Shown one piece after another: positions 1-7,823 of a DNA stretch of 36,386 nt. This DNA is from CAZKBP01 sp964551015 (lineage in GTDB: Bacteria; Bacteroidota; Bacteroidia; Cytophagales; Microscillaceae), in assembly GCA_964551015.1 (NCBI GenBank), contig CAZKBP010000048.1:1-36386 (forward strand), written 5' to 3'. Made by a program: the position numbers and the translations under genes. Within the stretch, counting starts at the first letter, position 1; each line of letters begins with the position of its first letter. Under the pieces are notes generated by a model. It was not told the origin of the DNA. It worked only from the letters and a program-made list of their open reading frames with translations, and made no database searches.

Positions 1-548
1 ACCCCCCATCGCTTTTTTTTAATACCCCAATTCTGTCTTTTGAACCCCCCATGCGCGCCTTTGCTACCCCCCTATTCTGTGTTCGAGGTAGGGGTAGTGG
101 GGTAGCAAGGGGGGGGGTAAAGTACTTTTAGGATAAGGCATCTATTTATCAAACATTCTTGGGATAAAGTGTCATTTCAAGTCTTCATTTCCCTTTAACA
201 ATATATCTAGTGTGAATTCAGTTGAAGCACGTTTATGGATCATAACAATAGAATTTGTGCCAGATACTTGAATTTACCAATCATTACTTCAACCATTTAT
301 CACAAAGGCTTTAACTCAAAGACTTTCGCAAAGTGTGGCTGCGATGGCTACATGATTTTTGGGTTTACCTCAGTAAAACTATGCCGTCTTACTCCACGAA
401 ACCTAGGGAGTGCGCTTCCATAGGCTTCTCTTCAACTAAAAGCGGAAAGCCCGATTTGCCTTTCCAAATTTTCTTCTACAAGCAGGCGTTTGCCGAAAAG
501 CCTTCAAGAGAGTAGGCCATTTGTAAACTTTTTCAAATTCAATTAAAA
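1..548. other. Noncoding upstream region with C/G homopolymer tracts
   Basis: No convincing gene. The first 120 bases carry several C-runs and one long G-run. A 10-bp inverted repeat, TTGCTACCCC at 61-70 and GGGGTAGCAA at 99-108, is separated by 28 nt. Two degenerate direct copies of a TACCCC..ATTCTGT motif are also present at about 33-45 and 65-80. Short open frames at 235-515 have no recognisable protein features and are probably chance. I see no clear TAnnTTTG promoter directly before the 549 gene. Confidence 0.5.
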
Positions 549-2870
549 ATGAAAAAATTGTATTCATTATTCAGCTTCCAAACCTCTGCCAAGCAGTGTA
601 GTGCATCTTTACTCAAAAACATGCTCACCAGCATTTTCTTGCTTTGCAGTTTTATGCCCTCATTTGGGCAAGGGCCTTGCCCTCCCGAAGGGAACACGCT
701 CACCGTCAATCCAGACTTTCCGGGTTGCCAGAGGGGTGGTAATAACGATGCCTTCAAAATCGTCTTGGTCTTAGATGAGTCTGGCTCGATTGCCAATTCG
801 GGGTCTGAAGGAGACGTGGAAACGGCCGTCCGAGGCTTTGTCAGTTCGCTAGAGGGGAGTGCCAGTGCCAATGGCCAACTGGAATTAGCCATTGTGGAGT
901 TCTCCAGTTTTGCTCAGGTAGCCTTGAATTTCACGGATGTTTTCAACAATGGGGCGGGCATCTCCACCGTGATAGACAATTATCTAGCTACTGGCTACTC
1001 GCCAGCTGGAGGAACTAATTTTACCAGACCGTTAACTTTGGTGCGCGATCAACTCTCGGAGGCCGACAACGTGTTTTTCATCACCGATGGAGAACCCAAT
1101 AATGAGCTCCAGTCAAGTTATCGCTCAGTAGCCAATCAAATCAAGTGCGCGGGTACTTATATGTTTTGTATCGGGGTAGACATCGAGGATAACCCACAGG
1201 CCATTGAGAATTTACAGCAAATCTCTGGAGATGTATTCTTCCCAGCGACCCGCTTGCAGGATGGAGCCAACATTGCCCTAGAGAGCTTCGAGAGCTTGGC
1301 CGAATGCCTCAGCATACTGGCCGATGAACTGGTAGATGATATTCCGCCCACTTTGAGTGGCTGTGTAGATATTCAGGACGTGGCCGACCCGGGAGCCTCT
1401 GGTACGACCGTCAGCTTCGCACCCCAAGCTCAGGACGAGTGCGGTATCGCCTCGCTGGTTTGTGTGCCCGCTTCTGGGAGTTTCTTTGAAGTTGGTACGA
1501 CCACCGTTACCTGCACCGCGACCGATAATGCTGGCCTCACGAGCACCTGCAGCTTCAACGTAACGATACTTGACTCGGGAGTAACTCCTCCTCCTTCTTC
1601 CACCTGTCCGAGTGATTGCGACGGAACGAATACATTTTTGGGTCTCAAGGCGGGCATGAACAATACCACAGGCGAATCTAATGTATTTTTGGGTGAAGGA
1701 ACTGGACTGAGTAATACGACTGGTAATTTTAATACTTTTGTAGGACGCTCGGCTGGTCGGGTCAACACCACGGGAAGCTCCAATACTTATGTAGGCTGGG
1801 ATGCGGGGCTTTTCCGCACCGAAGGCAATCATAATACTTTTGTAGGCTCTCGTGCGGGTTTTAGCGATGTATTAGTGCAGGGCGAGCGCAATACCTACCT
1901 TGGCTCTGGCGCGGGAGCGACCTCTGGGGATGGTGGTTCTGGTAACGTATTTATTGGCTACAACGTGGGCCGTGACCGAGGAGTTTCTAACAAGCTTTTC
2001 ATTGATAATAGCGACGTGTCCGATCCGCTACTCTATGGTGATTTTCAAAGAGATGTCGTAACCGTAAATGGCTCTCTGGGCGTGGGCATCCAAAATCCCG
2101 AGCGACCCATCCACCTGAGAGCCAGCAATGCCATTTTTCGCATTGACCGCGATCGCGATGACCCCGGCTTTGCCATTGTACGTTATGATGAGGGCTTTAA
2201 CAATGTTTGGAAAAGCTTCTACTTTTATACCCGTGCCCAAGGACGAGATAATGGTAAATTTGTGATCGCCGACTGGGGAACCAACGTGTCTGGTCCGAGT
2301 ACTCCTCGTTTGATTATTGACAATAGCGGAAATGTAGGGATTGGCTCTCGCTTTGAGCGCCTAGCCAATGATGCGACGGCCAAATTACACGTGGATGGAA
2401 CCGTGCGTTTCCAGAATTTGCCCAGCGGTAGTGGACAACCACTCGTCGTTGATGCCAACGGCAATATATCCCGAGGCAATGCTACGTCTTCGCGAGAAAA
2501 CCTAGCAGAGGAGAATCAAGACCTAAAAGCGGAACTAGCCGAGATCAAGAAACGCTTGGCTACGCTGGAAGCACAACTGGGCAACACACCAAACACCGCT
2601 CCGGCCACTGTCACTCGACTCTACCAAAATCACCCCAATCCCTTTGGTGAGGAAACAACCATCCGTTTTAACTTATCGGAAGCGGTGCAATCAGCTACGC
2701 TTTATATCTACGATATGCAAGGAACACAGATTGAAAAAATAGATTTGAATCAAAGAGGTGAGGGAGGAATCAAGTTGCAAGCAGGCAGCCTCAGAGCGGG
2801 TATGTATCTTTACTCGCTAGTAGCGGACGGTCAGGAAGTGGATATGAAAAGAATGATGATTACAGAATAA
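549..2870 (+). CDS. T9SS-secreted vWA/HYR-domain adhesin-like protein
   Basis: A 773-residue modular exoprotein. A hydrophobic secretion signal ends near residue 40 (..CSFMPSFGQ); Met25 is an alternative start within it. Residues 68-260 form a von Willebrand factor A domain with the metal-site motifs DESGS (76-80), GGTNF (154-158) and TDGE (179-182). Residues 264-341 form a HYR/Ig-like domain with paired cysteines. Residues 360-445 hold about four repeats of a 22-24-residue N-T-F-V-G / A-G type unit, as in YadA heads and phage tail fibres, followed by a tail-fibre-like segment with NVGIG and LHVDG motifs. A short coiled coil (650-678) precedes a type A sorting domain (691-773, starting LYQNHPNPF). 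It is probably surface-bound or released through the type IX pathway and may bind a ligand or surface. The architecture is clear; the ligand is unknown. Confidence 0.85.
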   Translation: MKKLYSLFSFQTSAKQCSASLLKNMLTSIFLLCSFMPSFGQGPCPPEGNTLTVNPDFPGCQRGGNNDAFKIVLVLDESGSIANSGSEGDVETAVRGFVSSLEGSASANGQLELAIVEFSSFAQVALNFTDVFNNGAGISTVIDNYLATGYSPAGGTNFTRPLTLVRDQLSEADNVFFITDGEPNNELQSSYRSVANQIKCAGTYMFCIGVDIEDNPQAIENLQQISGDVFFPATRLQDGANIALESFESLAECLSILADELVDDIPPTLSGCVDIQDVADPGASGTTVSFAPQAQDECGIASLVCVPASGSFFEVGTTTVTCTATDNAGLTSTCSFNVTILDSGVTPPPSSTCPSDCDGTNTFLGLKAGMNNTTGESNVFLGEGTGLSNTTGNFNTFVGRSAGRVNTTGSSNTYVGWDAGLFRTEGNHNTFVGSRAGFSDVLVQGERNTYLGSGAGATSGDGGSGNVFIGYNVGRDRGVSNKLFIDNSDVSDPLLYGDFQRDVVTVNGSLGVGIQNPERPIHLRASNAIFRIDRDRDDPGFAIVRYDEGFNNVWKSFYFYTRAQGRDNGKFVIADWGTNVSGPSTPRLIIDNSGNVGIGSRFERLANDATAKLHVDGTVRFQNLPSGSGQPLVVDANGNISRGNATSSRENLAEENQDLKAELAEIKKRLATLEAQLGNTPNTAPATVTRLYQNHPNPFGEETTIRFNLSEAVQSATLYIYDMQGTQIEKIDLNQRGEGGIKLQAGSLRAGMYLYSLVADGQEVDMKRMMITE

Positions 2871-2893
2871 AGTGCTTAACGCAATTTTCTCCA

Positions 2894-2923
2894 AAAGGTC
2901 TTGGCCGCTCGGTCAAGACCTTT
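2894..2923 (+). terminator. Intrinsic terminator after the vWA exoprotein
   Basis: AAAGGTCTTG (2894-2903) pairs with CAAGACCTTT (2914-2923). With G-U and G-C pairs inside, the stem reaches 13 bp around a GCTC tetraloop. It lies 24 nt after the stop codon. The tail is only moderately T-rich. Confidence 0.75.
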
Positions 2924-3038
2924 ATTGATGAGTACCCCAAGTAGCTGTTATGAAGGTTTGTAAGGTTTTGAATGAAATCTAATCCACACACTGAACCTTC
3001 ATGGAGGATTCATTGTCCCAGACAGAATGATCTTGGTT

Positions 3039-3101
3039 TTTTTAACTTCTGGAAGTCTATTCTCGAATTTTAGCGATTTAGCTTAGAAAAAAGTATCTTT
3101 G
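3039..3101 (+). promoter_or_regulatory. Promoter repeat copy 1 (TATCTTTG)
   Basis: This ~62-nt block is repeated at 4004-4065 with about 7 mismatches and no gaps. It ends in TATCTTTG (3094-3101), a perfect Bacteroidota -7 element (TAnnTTTG). A conserved TTTTAGCGATTTAGC segment lies just upstream in place of an obvious TTTG -33 box. Transcription would start near 3106-3108, about 15 nt before the ATG at 3123. Confidence 0.7.
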
Positions 3102-3122
3102 GTAGAGTGCCATCAATTGCTA

Positions 3123-3932
3123 ATGCTTATGCAATCTGAAATTGCTTCTAATTTAATCTCCAACTCGGAAGATTCTCTGCAACTTAGCCTCTCGGCAGAG
3201 GAGGTTAGGATATTGCTGCGCCTACTGAGACAAGCAGACGAATTTCCTTTAGAAAACGAGATTCTAAAACAAGTTGAAGATCAATCAGATACGATTTCTA
3301 TTGATAAAACCCCGATGACCTACACAGATTTTAGTTTAGAGAAAATCAAAGCCATTTTTGATCTAAAGATTATCTCCGCGAAACTTTTTGAAGATATAGA
3401 GATCATTCAGCCCAGCGAATTGATTCAAACTATTCTGGAAAGAAACAAAAAGCTTCCCATCCGCAGCGAAAAATCCCGCTCCGAATGGATTGTTTCTCCT
3501 ATTCTGACCGAATTGACCGTTTTGAAGCCAAACCGTTTCACGATTTTTTCAGGAGAGCGATTTGATGTGGATGAAAAAAAAGGTCTTACAGGTGAATGTG
3601 ATTTTTTACTGAGTTTAGCACCCGAAGAACAAGTAATTGCTGCCCCAGTTTTTGCCTTAGTAGAAGCTAAAAAACAAGATTTGGACAGAGGAGCCGGGCA
3701 GTGTGCCGCTCAAATGATTGCCGCTCGTGAATTCAACCAGCAAAAGGGAAAAAAACTTCCCTGCATCTACGGTTGCGTGACTACGGGGCGTGATTGGCAA
3801 TTCCTCAAACTAGAAGAAAATAACCTCATCCTAGATGAAGCTCCCTACTACGAAAAACTAGAACTGGATAAAATTCTGAGCATTCTGGGGTATATTGTGG
3901 ATTTTTACGGGGAATCGGAACAAAGCTCCTAA
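3123..3932 (+). CDS. PD-(D/E)XK nuclease-like protein of unknown role
   Basis: A 269-residue protein. The frame also opens at a TTG at 3099, but that codon overlaps the -7 promoter element, so the ATG at 3123 is preferred. The N-terminal half is a predicted helical region without a known motif. The C-terminal half has the signature of a PD-(D/E)XK nuclease fold: SEW (Glu121), a beta hairpin ending GECDF (Asp160), then VEAKK (Glu181, Lys183) and a following Gln193 in a helix. It has no signal peptide or membrane segment. Proteins of this type are common in Bacteroidota and cyanobacteria and are usually left as hypothetical. It sits between two copies of the same promoter repeat, directly before the hipBST-like module, which suggests a defence or mobile-island setting. 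Its substrate is unknown, and nuclease activity is inferred from the motif only. Confidence 0.7.
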   Translation: MLMQSEIASNLISNSEDSLQLSLSAEEVRILLRLLRQADEFPLENEILKQVEDQSDTISIDKTPMTYTDFSLEKIKAIFDLKIISAKLFEDIEIIQPSELIQTILERNKKLPIRSEKSRSEWIVSPILTELTVLKPNRFTIFSGERFDVDEKKGLTGECDFLLSLAPEEQVIAAPVFALVEAKKQDLDRGAGQCAAQMIAAREFNQQKGKKLPCIYGCVTTGRDWQFLKLEENNLILDEAPYYEKLELDKILSILGYIVDFYGESEQSS

Positions 3933-4003
3933 GAGTCCTAAGTATACTAAACGCAAATTAAATGTCTGCCCCTCATTTGGCCTGAGCAGAAAATGGTCGG
4001 AAA

Positions 4004-4065
4004 TTTTTAGCTCCTGAAAGTCTATTTTCAAGTTTTAGCGATTTAGCCTAGAAAAAAGTATCTTT
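4004..4065 (+). promoter_or_regulatory. Promoter repeat copy 2, before hipB-like gene
   Basis: This is the second copy of the 3039-3100 block, 965 bp downstream. It ends in TATCTTTA, one base from the -7 consensus. It lies about 120 nt before the hipB-like ATG, so the transcript would have a long leader containing a palindrome at 4127-4136. Confidence 0.6.
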
Positions 4066-4126
4066 ATTTGTACTAGAAAGTGCAATTAAGCACACTTTGC
4101 TATGCTTTTGCGCTGATTTTTGTTAA

Positions 4127-4136
4127 TTATGCATAA
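4127..4136. promoter_or_regulatory. Candidate HipB operator (TTATGCATAA)
   Basis: A perfect 10-bp palindrome lies 52 nt upstream of the hipB-like start. HipB-type XRE antitoxins bind palindromes in their own promoter region. This is the best symmetric candidate here, but the assignment is inference. Confidence 0.35.
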
Positions 4137-4187
4137 GAAAGAGCAAAACATTGCACCTTCTCTCGAAATCGAACCTCCTGCTGGTGT

Positions 4188-4400
4188 ATGGAACAAATAA
4201 TAGAAGTCATCAAAAAACGAAGGGAAACTTTGCAGGTAACCCAGGAAACTTTAGCCGAATTATCAGGCGTGAGTCTAAGAACCCTCAAGCAATTTGAAAG
4301 CGGAAAAGGAAACCCCACCTTGCAGACCCTCCAAAGACTGACCGATGTACTCGGCCTTGAAATCTGCTTAAAGCTCAAAAACCTAAGGACTGAACCGTGA
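4188..4400 (+). CDS. hipB: HipB-like XRE antitoxin/repressor
   Basis: A 70-residue protein made almost entirely of one XRE-type helix-turn-helix. Recognition elements are TQETLAELSGVS and the following RTLKQFESGKGNPTLQTL. It matches the small HipB-family regulators that bind the toxin and repress the operon. The start is an ATG with no Shine-Dalgarno site. Its stop overlaps the GTG start of the next gene (4397-4400), so the two are translationally coupled. Order and size fit the first gene of a tripartite hipB-hipS-hipT module. DNA binding and autorepression are expected from the family, not shown. Confidence 0.85.
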   Translation: MEQIIEVIKKRRETLQVTQETLAELSGVSLRTLKQFESGKGNPTLQTLQRLTDVLGLEICLKLKNLRTEP

Positions 4401-4726
4401 GAAAAGCCACAATACTATACAAAGGAGAAGAAGCAGGCGTGTTAGTCCAGCTCGATGATGGTTCATTTACCTTTTCTTATCACCAGGCTTGGCGGCAAGA
4501 TCAAAATAAGCCGAGCATCAGCCTTACCTTGCCCAAAACCCAAGCCGAGTATCACGCCGAGTTTCTGTTTCCATTTTTTTTCAATATGCTACCCGAGGGC
4601 TCCAACAAGCAAGTGGTCTGCAAATACCATAGAATTGACCAAGATGATTATTTTGGATTGCTCTTGACGACCGCGAAAAATGATACCATCGGGGCGGTTA
4701 CCGTGTTAAAAATAGAAAACCAATGA
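4397..4726 (+). CDS. hipS: HipS-like protein (detached HipA N-terminal subdomain)
   Basis: A 109-residue protein matching the N-terminal subdomain of HipA kinases as a separate gene. Visible elements are a beta-rich start (KATILYKGEEAGVLVQ), the segment SISLTLPKT and the conserved FFFNMLPEG. In the described HipBST system of Escherichia coli O127 this small protein, not HipB, is the antitoxin that blocks the kinase. The same split is common in Bacteroidota. It starts with GTG inside the hipB stop and ends in an ATGA overlap with the kinase gene, so all three genes should be translated in a fixed ratio. The antitoxin role is inferred by analogy. Confidence 0.85.
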   Translation: MRKATILYKGEEAGVLVQLDDGSFTFSYHQAWRQDQNKPSISLTLPKTQAEYHAEFLFPFFFNMLPEGSNKQVVCKYHRIDQDDYFGLLLTTAKNDTIGAVTVLKIENQ

Positions 4727-5709
4727 GCCTACCCGAGATAAAATATTGCCCCGGTACTTTGGCCGAAGGCTTCAATACGTACAGCCGAACCTGTCTGAAA
4801 AAGATGTTCCAAGGTAAAAAAGTAGATCATATACTGCCCTACGATTCACCCACCTCTAATCCAGCCACCCACGAACTTTTCGAGGACAACCAAAAACGCA
4901 TATCCATCTCGGGCGTGCAGGAAAAATTTTCGGTATTGCTCGAGAAAAACAAACTCAGACTCGTTCAGGAAGGAGAACAAGGGCAGTATGTGCTCAAACC
5001 CATTCCTAGTGTGGGCAAAAACCTCGAGCAAATGCCTGCTAATGAGCATTTAACCATGCAAATGGCTCGTCAGGTTTATAAAATCGAGACGGCAGAAAAT
5101 GCTCTGATATTTTTCCAGAATGGTGAACCTGCTTATCTGACCAAACGCTTTGACATCAAGGATGATGGCACCAAACTCGCCCAAGAGGATTTTGCCTCTC
5201 TTGCCCAAAGAACTCCCCAAACCCACGGCGAAGACTATAAATACTTGGGCAACTACCTGGAATTATTTCACCTCCTGAAAAAGTACCTGCCCATTTACAA
5301 AATAGAAGCTCCCAAGTTGCTAAAACTTGTGCTATTCAATTACCTCTTCTCGAATGGAGATGCCCATTTCAAGAACTTTTCCGTCCTGGAAACGCCCATG
5401 GGAGATTTTCGTTTGAGTCCGGCCTACGACCTGCTCAACAGCCGGATTCATATAGACGATCAAGATTTTGCCTTGGAAGAAGGGCTTTTGCCTAAAAATC
5501 TGGCGCGAGGAAAAATAAGCCAACAATTCACCATCCTTGCCCATGAGGCAGAAATTAGCGAAAAGATCTTCAGCGACACCCTGCTGTTCGTGCAATCACA
5601 ATCCAAGGCAGTAGAAAACACGATCGCGACCTCATTCCTGAGCGATAAAATCAAAAGAAATTACTGGCAAGCCTATCAAAGGCGTTTGAAGCAGTTGGGG
5701 AAAGGCTGA
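4723..5709 (+). CDS. hipT: HipT-like serine/threonine kinase toxin
   Basis: A 328-residue HipA-family kinase without the HipA N-terminal subdomain. SISGVQEK has Ser61 and Ser63 at the position of the autophosphorylated SIS motif of HipT. YVLKP carries the likely ATP-binding Lys92. NGDAHFKNF carries the catalytic Asp213, and SPAYDLL the metal-binding Asp236. All key residues are present, so the kinase looks active. Known HipA toxins phosphorylate glutamyl-tRNA synthetase and HipT phosphorylates tryptophanyl-tRNA synthetase; the target here is unknown. The gene overlaps hipS by four bases (ATGA). The length matches HipT (about 335) rather than full-length HipA (about 440). Confidence 0.88.
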   Translation: MSLPEIKYCPGTLAEGFNTYSRTCLKKMFQGKKVDHILPYDSPTSNPATHELFEDNQKRISISGVQEKFSVLLEKNKLRLVQEGEQGQYVLKPIPSVGKNLEQMPANEHLTMQMARQVYKIETAENALIFFQNGEPAYLTKRFDIKDDGTKLAQEDFASLAQRTPQTHGEDYKYLGNYLELFHLLKKYLPIYKIEAPKLLKLVLFNYLFSNGDAHFKNFSVLETPMGDFRLSPAYDLLNSRIHIDDQDFALEEGLLPKNLARGKISQQFTILAHEAEISEKIFSDTLLFVQSQSKAVENTIATSFLSDKIKRNYWQAYQRRLKQLGKG

Positions 5710-5757
5710 GTAGATGCTGATAGCGTGCTCTTCTTAACAAAAGCAAATTCTAAAAAG

Positions 5758-5844
5758 CTGAGAGGAAGGGATTCGAACCCTCGAGGCACTCTCGCGCCAA
5801 CACGCTTTCCAGGCGTGCGCCTTAAACCGCTCGGCCACCTCTCA
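5758..5844 (-). tRNA. tRNA-Ser (GGA anticodon)
   Basis: An 87-nt class II tRNA. The 7-bp acceptor stem is TGAGAGG (from 5844) with CCTCTCA, followed by discriminator G at 5758. The anticodon loop CTGGAAA gives anticodon GGA (5808-5810) on a CACGC/GCGTG stem. There is a long variable arm (GGC..GCC) and a T loop TTCGAAT. The 3' CCA is not encoded. The long variable arm and discriminator G fit serine. Confidence 0.95.
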
Positions 5845-5864
5845 GTTTGACTTAAAACGGAGGG

Positions 5865-5872
5865 CAAAGATA
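5865..5872 (-). promoter_or_regulatory. -7 promoter element for tRNA-Ser (TATCTTTG)
   Basis: A perfect TAnnTTTG element on the minus strand, 20 nt before the tRNA 5' end. An ATTG sequence lies 20 nt further upstream (5893-5896) as a weak -33 element. Confidence 0.65.
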
Positions 5873-5927
5873 GGCATTTCTCTCATAAACTACAATCAAA
5901 AGCAAGGAATTGACCACCACAAAAAAG

Positions 5928-6992
5928 TTAATCGCTCAATTCCCCCCGCAGAGAACGAGTGAGATATTTTTGTTTTTCCTCAGAAGGGATTTCTTGACCC
6001 AATACAAACATCAATTTGGTGATAGCGGCTTCTAAGGTCATATCGACGCCACTCAATACCCCTATTCTCGCTAACTCTCTGCTGGTGGCGTAGCGCCCCT
6101 GTTCTACTCTTCCCCCCAAACATTGGGAGACATTTAAAATCATCACGCCTCTGGCAAGGGCTTCTTCCAAAATCTCTATGAACCAAGCGTCGGTGGGGGC
6201 ATTGCCCGATCCGTAGGTTTCTAATATCAAACCCCTCAACTGAGGATTGACGAGGACACATTGACTCAATTGCTTAGAAATGCCTGGGAAAATTTTTAGA
6301 ATCGCTACGTTTTCATCCATTTGATCGTAAACTTTCAATTCCCTGTCGGCTCGGTGGGGCAGGAGAACAGACGCTTGGTAATTAACGTGAATGCCCGCCC
6401 GCGCCAAGACGGGGTAATTTTCTGAATAAAAAGCATCAAAACGAGAGCTAATCACCTTCTTTGCACGATTGCCTCTCAGCAAAACATCATTAAAAAAAAT
6501 ACAAACTTCTGATACCAAGGGGCGCCCGTTTTTCTCCGCCGCCGCGATCTGAATAGAAGTTACTAAATTACGATGAGCATCGGTGCGTACCGAACCAATG
6601 GGTAGCTGCGCTCCAGTCAAGATCACGGGCTTATTCAAATTTTCTAACAAAAAACTCAAAGCCGAGGCCGTGTAAGCCATCGTATCGGTACCGTGCAAGA
6701 CCACAAAGCCGTCGTGTGTAGTATAATTTTCTCCAATTAACTGGGCAATTTCTATCCACAGGCTCGGACGCATATTCGAGGAATCAATCAAATTTTGCAA
6801 AGAAAGTACCGTTAATTCGTATTCAAACTGTCTCAATTCCGGTATATTTTCTAAGATATGATTGAAATCAAAGGGAATTAGGTGCTTACCTGTTTTATCA
6901 TAGCTCATACCCAGCGTGCCTCCCGTATAGATGATCAGAATGGAGCGCAAGGCTGGTTTGGGCGAGGCAATATTGATCTTGGTTTTGTGCAT
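5928..6992 (-). CDS. ansA: Type I L-asparaginase
   Basis: A 354-residue cytoplasmic type I asparaginase, hydrolysing L-asparagine to aspartate and ammonia. The start chosen is MHKTK at 6992; an earlier in-frame Met at 7022 only adds a short, poorly conserved tail. IYTGGTLGM carries the nucleophile Thr23. VVLHGTDTMAYTAS carries the second catalytic Thr/Asp pair (Thr102, Asp103). The segment TGAQLPIGSVRTDAHRN is also typical. There is no signal peptide, as expected for the cytoplasmic AnsA type. It is transcribed away from the CPBP gene across a short shared upstream region. Confidence 0.92.
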   Translation of the reverse strand: MHKTKINIASPKPALRSILIIYTGGTLGMSYDKTGKHLIPFDFNHILENIPELRQFEYELTVLSLQNLIDSSNMRPSLWIEIAQLIGENYTTHDGFVVLHGTDTMAYTASALSFLLENLNKPVILTGAQLPIGSVRTDAHRNLVTSIQIAAAEKNGRPLVSEVCIFFNDVLLRGNRAKKVISSRFDAFYSENYPVLARAGIHVNYQASVLLPHRADRELKVYDQMDENVAILKIFPGISKQLSQCVLVNPQLRGLILETYGSGNAPTDAWFIEILEEALARGVMILNVSQCLGGRVEQGRYATSRELARIGVLSGVDMTLEAAITKLMFVLGQEIPSEEKQKYLTRSLRGELSD

Positions 6993-7112
6993 TTTTTCTG
7001 AGTTGCAAGTTTCAAATTGCAATTTAAGCGTAAAGAGAAAATCTGCTTGAAAATTGAGATCAATCTTGAAGAATATTTTGTTGAAGATAAAAAAGAAATA
7101 AAGCCAGATAGG

Positions 7113-7823
7113 ATGAAAAATACGCTTGAAGATTTTTGGGAGTTTTTGAAAAGACCTGCTATGGAGAATGCTCGCGCTGGCTCAGCTAAGGATTACGCTA
7201 TCCATCTTTTCAGACTTCTGTTGCTGGATTTTGGACTTTTATTTCTGACCATGCTTCCGATTACCATCTTGGGGCAGATGGACTTGATCGGTCAGCACAA
7301 ATTAGAAGAACTTCTAGAGCAATTTCCCCTGATTATGTTTTTTTTCTTAGGCGTGATCATCGCTCCGGTGCTGGAAGAGGCGGCGTGTAGGCTTTATCTC
7401 AGATATAGCGCGGTCAATGTTTTGATTTCACTTGCTTTGCTGATTATGTTTTTTACTTCCTTACCTAGTCTGGTTCTTCAAATTGCCTTGGGCGGAGGCT
7501 TGGGGCTACTTCTGCTCTTTTTAGCGATCTTTTGGCTGAGGCAGAAAAATGCTGAGCAAGTATTAAAACAATTTTGGACTCGCCATTTCTACTGGATTTA
7601 TTATGCCTCTGCGGTTATTTTTGGTTTAGCACATCTGACTAATTTTGAAATGCCTGTGCTCAGATTGTTCCTTCTGGCTCCCTTGCTAGTTTTACCGCAA
7701 ATGGCACTGGGGCTAATTTTGGGTTATGTTCGTATTCGGCAGGGCATTTTGAGCAGTATCATTTTTCACGCGATGCATAACGGCATACTGATGATTCCTT
7801 TGTTTTTTTCGGAAATGTCTTAA
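7113..7823 (+). CDS. CPBP-family intramembrane glutamic protease
   Basis: A 236-residue multi-pass membrane protein of the CPBP/Abi (CAAX-protease-like) family. APVLEEAACRLYLRY contains the EExxxR catalytic motif, FGLAHLTNF the second motif with His, and IIFHAMHNG the third with His and Asn. About six hydrophobic segments follow a short cytoplasmic N-terminus. The start at ATG 7113 (MKNTLEDFW) is preferred; an in-frame TTG at 7017 would add a charged tail overlapping the asparaginase upstream region. Bacterial members act in protein processing or bacteriocin self-immunity; nothing nearby shows the substrate. It converges with and overlaps tatD by four bases. Confidence 0.85.
   Translation: MKNTLEDFWEFLKRPAMENARAGSAKDYAIHLFRLLLLDFGLLFLTMLPITILGQMDLIGQHKLEELLEQFPLIMFFFLGVIIAPVLEEAACRLYLRYSAVNVLISLALLIMFFTSLPSLVLQIALGGGLGLLLLFLAIFWLRQKNAEQVLKQFWTRHFYWIYYASAVIFGLAHLTNFEMPVLRLFLLAPLLVLPQMALGLILGYVRIRQGILSSIIFHAMHNGILMIPLFFSEMS

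Noticed and set aside
235..515. Two short overlapping frames before the vWA gene
   Set aside because: No promoter, conserved motif or plausible composition; they look like chance frames.
5676..5867. 63-codon minus-strand frame over the tRNA
   Set aside because: It reads through tRNA-Ser on the same strand; the tRNA explains the sequence.
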